A stretch of DNA of 64,000 bases from Hydractinia symbiolongicarpus (taxonomy: Eukaryota > Cnidaria > Hydrozoa > Anthoathecata > Hydractiniidae). The notes under the pieces are model-generated. The model was not told the DNA's origin. It did not search any database and saw only the letters and a program-made list of their open reading frames with translations. Position 1 is the first letter of the stretch. Every line of letters starts with the position of its first letter. The DNA is taken from NCBI RefSeq assembly GCF_029227915.1, contig NC_079886.1:17770501-17834500 (forward strand), in the 5' to 3' direction. The position numbers were made by a program, and so were the translations under genes. This document shows, one piece after another, positions 48,153 to 64,000 of this stretch.

Positions 48153-48545
48153 ATTCAGATCATCACAGAAGTTCAAATATCTCCATAATTCAAATCATCA
48201 CAGAAGTTCAAATATCTCCATAGTTCAAATCATCACAAAAGTTCGAACATCTCCATAATTCAAACCATCACAGAAGTTCGAATACCTCCATAATTCAAAT
48301 CATCACAGAAGTTCGAACATCTCCATAATTCAAATGATCACAGAAGTTCGAATATCTCCATAATTCAAATCATCACAGAAGTTCAAATATCTCCATAATT
48401 CAAATCATCACAGAAGTTCGAACATCTCCATAATTCAAATCATCACAGAAGTTCGAATATCTCCCAATTCAAATCATCACAGAAGTTCGAATTTCTCCAT
48501 AGTTCAAATCATCACAGAAGTTCGAACATCTCCATAATTCAAACA
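48153..48545. repeat. 35-bp minisatellite
   Basis: About eleven tandem copies of AATTCAAATCATCACAGAAG followed by TTCGAACATCTCCAT, each with one to a few differences, with no unique spacers. It lies between the tRNA cluster and the 3' end of TTLL1. The rest of 48546-49583 is AT-rich with no recognised exon. Confidence 0.9.
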
Positions 48546-49583
48546 AATTTAAATTCAACCGTCAAATTATTGTCAGTAATATTTTTTATAGACATAATTT
48601 GTCTTGCCAACGTCTACTATATACTATGGAGTTTAGTTATAAGAGTTTGACAATCAATTCATTCGTTCCAGAGAAGTGTCCATTGTAGACGTGTCATCTA
48701 TAATGGTCTTACAGTACAAAACTAAAATTCAGGGAAAAGTGAAATAATCACGGAAATTAATGGTCGGAAAAATTTGTTATCTTCTTTCTTCTCAAACATC
48801 AATTTTTTAATTTTTACCAATTTTATTTTTCACAGGACCCATATTGACAACAGAATTGTACATGTATATACTTGTATATATTCTGTATTGGCAATCCTGT
48901 ATAAATATTGGATAAATAAATAAAGTGAAAATAACGAGTAATCTGATTTTTATCGTTTTTAGTTTAAAAAAGTCGAATTAAATATTAATACAGGAGCAAA
49001 TTATATTTTTTAATACAAACTTAGAATATAAATATAAAAAACCTGAAACATTACAACTTAATGAGAAAAATTTGGCTAAATTCGCCAGTAATATAATTCA
49101 TAGATTTTATACATTTACCTATCAGGTTAGCGCTTTTCCTGAACTGAATATTTTTTTCAATCTTAATTTCAGCAATACAGGCTTCTACAAAAGCAACGAA
49201 TTTTTCACTGAGGATCTATGTTGACCAAATTTTACATGTAAAACTTACACAATTTTGAGAGCAAGAAAACCATTTCTGCTTTTATACACCAAGTGATTTG
49301 TCCTGGTTTCTTTTTTATTTAATTCCTTCAGGTTGTTTACAAGTTGCTTTCTTTTTAAAAAAATTGAAGTCTTATGTCTTATGTTGCTATAAAGAAGAGC
49401 GTTTACATTTTAGTTTTGCAGAAAACTATTGAACGTTAAATTTTCGCTAAATTAACACCACATCGAATTTCTCCAACTACGGTATTCACATAATAATCTT
49501 TATAGTAATTTTAGTTAAATTAACGTTTATATTAATCTATGTTAATGTTTAATTATATCTACAATTGAAGCTTCTTCAACAGG

Positions 49584-57768
<8,185 letters not shown>

Positions 57769-57802
57769 TATTTTCATAAAAATGACGACACGTTTTATTT
57801 TT

Positions 57803-57835
57803 GACATGTTTCGACTTTACCAAAGTCATCTTCAG
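57803..57835 (-). ncRNA. Hammerhead-like ribozyme motif (left arm copy)
   Basis: The reverse complement equals the motif at 58733-58765. See that entry. Confidence 0.4.
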
Positions 57836-58732
57836 AATATTATACAAAAGTTGATACATACACTCTTTATACAAAATTTTTTTCGAAAGTTATTTAAATA
57901 TTTCCCAAAAGTACAATTTATATGAATTATACACAAGCTAATCCATGTTGACAAAATAATATTAGATAAACTAACAAAAGTTAGTTAAATAAAATTTATA
58001 TACACAATTTGTTTAAGACAATTAAATATTTCCCAAAAGTACAATTTTTTAATTTATTAAATGAATTTAAAATGCTAAATCATATCTAAGTGACAAAAAC
58101 GATATTGAACAAGCGGCTAATACAAAACATAAAATTAAACGGATAAATTGATGATGCAATGCTTAACTTGTTTATTGAGATCTGGTTTCAACCAAGAAAT
58201 ATGCATACCCTCTTTGAGTTTCCTGATAAAAACTGATAAAAAATCACAAATATTTAAGCATATGCAGTCAAATCTTAACTGCAAATTACTATGTAACGAA
58301 AATTGTTTTTCTATTTTGGATCATGCAGACACTGATTGGCAGAGGAAACTCAAAGAGGGTATGCATATTTCTTGGTTGAAACCAGATCTCAATAAACAAG
58401 TTAAGCATTGCATCATCAATTTATCCGTTTAATTTTATGTTTTGTATTAGCCGCTTGTTCAATATCGTTTTTGTCACTTAGATATTGATTTAGCATTTTA
58501 AATTCATTTAATAAATTAAAAAATTGTACTTTTGGGAAATATTTAATTGTCTTAAACAAATTGTGTATATAAATTTTATTTAACTAACTTTTGTTAGTTT
58601 ATCTAATATTATTTTGTCAACATGGATTAGCTTGTGTATAATTCATATAAATTGTACTTTTGGGAAATATTTAAATAACTTTCGAAAAAATTTTTGTATA
58701 AAGAGTGTATGTATCAACTTTTGTATAATATT

Positions 58733-58765
58733 CTGAAGATGACTTTGGTAAAGTCGAAACATGTC
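58733..58765 (+). ncRNA. Hammerhead-like ribozyme motif (right arm copy)
   Basis: CTGAAGA, a 6-bp stem GACTTT/AAAGTC with a GGT loop, then GAAAC-AT-GTC. This follows the hammerhead order CUGANGA, stem II, GAAA, stem III and a UH cleavage site, with a minimal 2-bp stem III like those known from Penelope-like elements. Flanking bases give only a weak stem I, so activity is uncertain. Confidence 0.4.
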
Positions 58766-59578
58766 AAAAATAAAACGTGTCGTCATTTTTATAAAGTAAA
58801 ATACCAAGCATAAACGGTAAAAAATCAAAAGATTTTATTTTCCTAATTGTGTTCTACTTATCAGAGTTTACAGATTGTATCATCAGCACTGTGAGGTTTT
58901 ACCTATACTGCCTATATACTTAATTTTCCGTGATAATTTTCCCTGATTCAAGAAGAAGAATTTCCAAGGACTTAACCAATTAATTTTCAGGACTTTAGCT
59001 TGGTTTCCCATAGAGTCCATAATTATTGTGATTAAATAATATATAAAGTTCATAATTATTGCGATTGTACAATTGTTGCAAAGATAGATAAAATTCTCCT
59101 CTCTAGCTAAACATATTTGCATATAGTGCAACATCTCTTGTTTCGCTTTTGTTGTACAACATGCGTTTCCAATAAAGTTGTAACTTTGACTGTTGTCCAA
59201 CAAAATATAGGTTATTGGAAACAAGCTTTCAGTTATCCCAAAAATTGCTTTTTTGTAAACAATAACAAAATTTTTGTTTTGTACACAGCAAGCAAATTTT
59301 TGAACCAACAGGCTAATCTCTTTTTTGCCGCGAATATTTCAAGATGGTAAGCTATAGCCGTGTGTTCAAAATTCCGGGGGTGAAAACTGAGTTTTTGTCA
59401 TAATAATAATAATGTAATTTTATAATTAAGTAACCCCCTGCCGCAACCACGCTTGAGCCTGATGTGCAGAAGCTTCTGGAAGGCGACAGCAAAGGGGTAG
59501 GTTCACAGTGAAGTTTACTTCAGAAAACCAACTTTTATCTAGCAAATCCACTAACATATGTTAAGCAAAAACTGAAAA

Positions 59579-59674
59579 ATGGCGCAATTAGCTTTTGATG
59601 AGTATGGGAGACCATTTATTGTACTAAAAGATCAAAACAATCAAGAGAGATTGACTGGTGTGGAAGCGTTAAAG
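59579..59674 (+). CDS. CCT5: T-complex protein 1 subunit epsilon, first coding exon (partial gene)
   Basis: The exon encodes 32 residues beginning [20 protein letters not shown] and ending LTGVEALK, then a GTGAGT donor in phase 0. This matches the start of CCT5, whose human form has [10 protein letters not shown] and a following EALK at the same spacing. CCT5 is one of eight subunits of the cytosolic chaperonin that folds actin and tubulin. The next exon was not found up to the end of the window, so a first intron of at least 4.3 kb is implied. The gene is divergent from TTLL1. Confidence 0.88.
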
Positions 59675-62600
59675 GTGAGTTGAATTAATTTTTTTAACTG
59701 CAAAAACATGTTGGTAACAGCGTTGGCATTCTCAAAAAAAAAAGCCCAATGTAAATTTTTTTAACCAAGCCATCACCTATTCTGGCCAATCTCCATGGCA
59801 TTAAAAATTGTTTCGGTTATCTTTGGCACTGATCAAGTTCAGAAAAACGGCTAGCTAAGCCAACATTGCTAACGTATACTATCTCAGTCTATATCGGCAA
59901 TATTTTAGTGTATGTGCTTCAATTCGCACGTGTAGTTGAATATAGACATGCTATGATTAGCGATTCATGTTTTGCACGTGTGAATTGTTTTGCATGTGCG
60001 ATTTTGTTAGTGTGTATGCGCAGCTGCTGGCGCTGCTGGTGGTACATTCATCACTTTTTTCCTTCGAGTCGACTGGAAGTTATCGGCAGCAAGTATAAAT
60101 TGTATATCGTATTAAAAAGAAGTCCGGAAGTTCTCTCTCCCACAAGACACAGCAGGAAATAAGTCAGCCCTGCCTTCAATTTTGTGAGGAGAGATGTTTT
60201 GCGAAGACTCTGTCAATTGAGTTTCTGTACAGTTCTGCTTCATGTTGAACTGTGTCCATGACAAGCATTTTCGATGCATGTCACTATCGACTTCTGCGAT
60301 ATACAACTTAATGATGCCCTGACCTTCAGTTTGTAAATAGGACGTGCACAACGTACTTCCTAATGAGTTCATCTCGAAACAGAAAGCCAGTTAGCAGTGA
60401 ACTATTAACTTAACGAGGTACCCATCGGGAAGATAGGTCAATGGGACTTGTACTCCATTTCCATTTGTCATCGTTTTAGGAGATCAATACATCGAATTTA
60501 TGTGTACATGTAAATCATACTAAGTAATGATTTACATGTGCGATATATTGCTCGTCTAAACAATTTTGCATCTGTGTCTGCACGTGCATGTGTGATCGCA
60601 TGTGTCCCCCGACATTGACTGCTATCTGTATTATGCAAATCTATAAAATCCACCTCTCTTTACACAAGTTTAGAATTTTGAATATAAGCCATTTTTTAAA
60701 ACAAATTTTCAAAAATGCGGGTAAAAGGGTAGGTAAAGCAAAAAAGGAATCAGCTGAAGTGCCCTGGTTGCATGATTTACATCTTAATTTCCATGGTGTG
60801 GTTTATTTCAATGCAAGAACCACTAGGATTATCTGGAAGCTTATTTTAGAACTAAAATGGTTACAATTACTGACCTGCACCAATAGATGGTGTGACTTTA
60901 TTTGTTTACTTTTGCTCTTTGACTCTGGCATTTGCGATTTGCTGAAGAGGGGTCTTTTACTGATGATTCTTCTAACAGGAACATGGTTGTGGTTATAAAT
61001 TATTATTGAGTATAAATTGATGCCTTCTGATTTATCTGAATTCATTAAAAGTGCTAATGCCTTTGTGGGGAAAAATGGACTGATAATTACTTTGCTTTAC
61101 CTAGTGCTCCCATCTTTTTGCCTGCTACGCAAATGCCAAAGCGGAAGAAGATTACTGCTGAAAATGTAAACAACAGAATTAATCTATTATACACCCTCAT
61201 TATTACTAAGGTAAACAAAAAAGCTATCAAAAAATGTTGCACTTAAAAAGTTTAATTCAGTATAAGCATAAAGATTATTAGTTTTTGAACATACTCCTTA
61301 TTTGGTGAATCTTTAAACAGTTTGTGTGAACTCTCAGCTTTCCCTGACAGCTCACACAATATAGTTCCTTGACTCAATTAGAAAACTAAGAAAGCTGTTT
61401 ACTTCAGAAGACTCTTTAATAAGCAGCGTTTTGCGGCTTCTATATATTTATCAAGTAATTTGTATCAAATACAGTTCTTTGAGAATTATGCTAAGAACAG
61501 TTTTTCTTATAAAAGTTTATGCGCAGGCCTTTTAGCATAAAAGACTCCATGCCATAACTGTTAACACTCCTGCTGGCTTTTTTTATATATATTGGTACGT
61601 GTAACAAAAAGCACACATCAAGTGTTTTGGCTTTTAGGTGTTCTTTGGACAACTTTCAAAAAACCATGATTTGCATTTGTGTCTTCAATAACATGCAAAT
61701 AATGTCTTCTATCAACTTAGCCTTTTTAAATTTTCTAATATCGTACAAATCTATAACATTTTCTTTATTAAAATATTCTCCCTGATTCCACTCCTACAGC
61801 CCTAACAGAAACCTATGATATTAAAATCTATCAACACCATTACAATACTAGGAACAAAACTGTCGGTGCTTAAGGTTACCGTAAAGGAAACAATTTTTTT
61901 TTAGGTTTTTTGCAAAAAATTCATGACATACAGAAAAAAAAATTCTCTTTCCAATGACATATTTTATATTCTATGAAAATATTTGGAACATCCGGAAAAA
62001 GCCTTTTTAGAGGTGTTATATCCTTCACACCTTTGAAAAAATATATGCAAAATGAGTTGAGCATATTTTATGTAAACATTATGCATAATATGGAACTCCT
62101 GTATAAAAATATGCATAATAATATTTTTTAGATAGTTTAATTTCACTATTGTTTTTAAAAAAATCAAAGTTAAGGAATATGCATATGAGCTGTCTCCTGT
62201 AAACCTTACTTCTGTCTATTAATAATTTTGGGCGCGTTCAAGCATATTCAGCATAAAGAAAAAGTTCGCACTTCTATCATCTTTCTGCATACTCAGTTCA
62301 CACATTTTTATAACACCTACGAAAATCTTTAAAAACAAATATCTCGTTAGTAAATTTTCGCCTACATGCCTTTGTTTGTGGTCTCTTTTTTTGAAAGCTT
62401 CCTATTGGCTCATTGAAATTTTCGGTAATGAAAAGCTGAATAAATTATGCACAAAAGGTTCCCGGATTTTTTTGTATAAATTACTGATTAGCGAATTATA
62501 TCGACAGAAAGAAAAAATATGCATTTTTTTGAATGATTTTATATAATTACAAATAATTTCATAACACGTTATTAGAAAAAAAAAACCGGGAACCATTTTG

Positions 62601-63058
62601 AATTTGATTTGTGCTGAATATAATGGTGCGAAAACGAGAAGTCTGCGACTACGCGTTTAGAAAAAGAAGCCATGTTAAAAGGTACGGTGAAAAAAAATTT
62701 GTGTGTGTTTATTTCATTATATTTTCTTTTTGGAAAATTACCATCTCACGAAAATAACACCATCAAAAAAGTCTTTCATCAAGCATTCAGAAACAAAAAA
62801 ACATAAAATATAACAGTATTGATAAGTTATAAGGGTTTTTCTGAGACTACTCATCAAGTGAGTTTTTTCCTTTACAGTAACCTTAACCACTTCCTTTTAA
62901 ACACTACCCACTATAATACTAACTCAAATAATTCTTAATGCACTACTTCGTGGAATTTGTTACAAAGTTTGTCTGTCTTTGTGTTTGCCTTTATGTCTGT
63001 CTGTGTCATATGTGTATGTCTGTATATATATGGATGTCTGTCTACAACTGTGTCGTGT
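59675..63058. other. CCT5 intron 1 (start), no further exon seen
   Basis: This is AT-rich sequence with one identified repeat at 60102-60406. No exon matching the continuation of CCT5 was found. Short open frames lack similarity. Confidence 0.5.
60102..60406 (-). repeat. Dispersed repeat, copy B (inverted relative to 45441)
   Basis: The reverse complement matches 45441-45715 over most of its length. The identity of the parent element is unknown. Confidence 0.7.
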
Positions 63059-64000
63059 GCATCATCATCATCATCATTCTCGGCTTAACGTCCGTTTTCC
63101 ATGCTAGCATGGGTTGGACGGGGTATATTAATGACCCTCTTCCAATCTGATCTAGACTGTGTTAGATCTAAACTCAACTTCCTCTCTATCAAGTCTGTCC
63201 TTATAACCTTCTGCCAAGTCTTTCTCGGTCTGCCTCTGGGCTTTGCCCCAGGAACTATCAAGTCTCTACACTTTCTTACCCAATTATCCTCCTCCATTCT
63301 TTCCAAGTGCCCCAGCCAATTCAATCTTCTTATCTGGATAACATCTTTAATTCTACGGAGACTTAGCCTGCTTCTTAGCTCATCTGAACTCTTTCTGTCT
63401 CTCAGACTGGCATTACACATCCACCTAACCATTCTTATATCATTCCTTTCTAAACAGTCAAGATCTTGCTGCTTCACTGCCCATGTCTCACTACCGTACA
63501 ACATAACACTTCTTACACAGGCCTCATACAACCTACCTTTTACCTCAATTGACAGGACTCTGCTAGTCAATAAAGGAAGTAACTCTCTAAACTTTTTCCA
63601 AGCAAAACCTATCCTGCAAGTAACACTTCTTCCAACACCCCCTTCACTGCCCAACATATCACCTAAGTAACAGAAGTTCTTAACTATCTCTAACGAGCCA
63701 CTGTTGTACATCATTAAAGCTGGAAATACTTCATTCTCTATAATCTCACCTTTGCAACGCTTGCATACAAACTGTATGTCAGCTCTTAACCTTTCACTAA
63801 TACTACTGCACTTCTTATGTACCCAATGCTTGCAAGTCTGACAAAAAATTGAGTTACTACCAACCCCTTTCCTGCAAACTCCACAAGGCCACTTTCCAAC
63901 TACAAGGTCACACTTGGCTGCAATGCTACTTATCATGACTTTAGACTTTGCTGTGTTTACCTTCAGCCCTTTCTCTTCTAGTCCTTTCTTCCACTTCTCA
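63059..64000 (-). mobile_element. LINE ORF2 3' part, running off the right edge
   Basis: A minus-strand frame is open from the window edge to a stop at 63085. It reads LEEKGLKVNTAKSKVMIS (end of the reverse transcriptase palm), then a PHD/RING-like cysteine cluster (CGVCRKGVGSN, FCQTCKHWVHKKCS, FVCKRCKG). Next comes the C-terminal region (RMVRWMCNASLRDRKS, RRLNWLGHLERMEEDNW, AKPRGRPRKTWQKV). A CAT simple-repeat tail at 63059-63077 marks the 3' end. Unlike the copy at 191-786, the visible frame is unbroken. Endonuclease and most of the reverse transcriptase lie outside the window. Confidence 0.88.

Larger units (their letters stand above)
57769..58800. mobile_element. 1-kb foldback (giant inverted repeat) element
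   Basis: The left arm 57769-58224 is nearly the exact reverse complement of the right arm 58343-58800, about 456 bp each, around a 118-bp centre. Each arm contains TTTCCCAAAAGTACAATTT twice and, near its outer end, a hammerhead-like motif. No transposase is present. The ORF across the centre is a by-product of the symmetry. Confidence 0.9.

Noticed and set aside
48153-48545. Regular repeats resembling a CRISPR array
   Set aside because: Units are contiguous with no unique spacers, and the genome is eukaryotic, so this is a minisatellite.
58148-58432. 94-aa ORF across the foldback centre
   Set aside because: It reads through the two inverted arms. Its ends mirror each other and no family is recognisable.
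60588-60998. 136-aa plus-strand ORF as a CCT5 exon
   Set aside because: It does not match the CCT5 continuation after EALK and has no flanking splice logic.

Overview
The window is eukaryotic and animal. Genes are split by GT-AG introns, tRNAs carry internal promoters, base composition is AT-rich, and non-coding DNA is packed with transposons. All identifiable proteins are metazoan. The content (Mab-21/cGAS-like gene with a long helical tail, mobile P2X7-C-type cysteine-domain genes, LINEs with a PHD-type insert) suggests a cnidarian, perhaps a hydrozoan. That assignment is inference.

Layout: LINE tail (191-786, minus). Carbonic anhydrase-related gene (3819-15489, minus, 7 exons, 307 aa), with a complete Mab-21/cGAS-like gene (7897-10191, plus, 2 exons, 719 aa) nested antisense in its third intron. 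TTF2/lodestar-type SNF2 ATPase (17557-45945, minus, 24 exons, 1033 aa), whose introns hold most of the transposons. A five-gene tRNA cluster, Gln/Arg/Gln/Arg/Gln, in partly mirrored order (46200-47763). A 35-bp minisatellite. TTLL1 polyglutamylase (49584-57190, minus, 14 exons, 420 aa) with a piggyBac insertion in intron 4. A 1-kb foldback element. First coding exon of CCT5 (59579-59674, plus). A second LINE 3' part running off the right edge.

Exon models were read by eye. Each joins in frame at GT/AG borders and the sums are whole codons. No operon-like functional unit links the genes. TTF2 acts on RNA polymerase II termination, TTLL1 on ciliary tubulin and CCT5 in chaperonin folding. The Mab-21-like protein may be an innate-immune nucleotidyltransferase. 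The carbonic anhydrase homologue has lost two of three zinc histidines and is probably non-enzymatic.

Mobile DNA: a TTAA-flanked element carrying a P2X7-C-like domain, nested in a second inverted-repeat element; a 4.49-kb TIR element with a two-exon transposase-like gene; a TTAA-flanked piggyBac remnant; short non-autonomous Helitrons and an array of their 3' ends; several MITE-like families.
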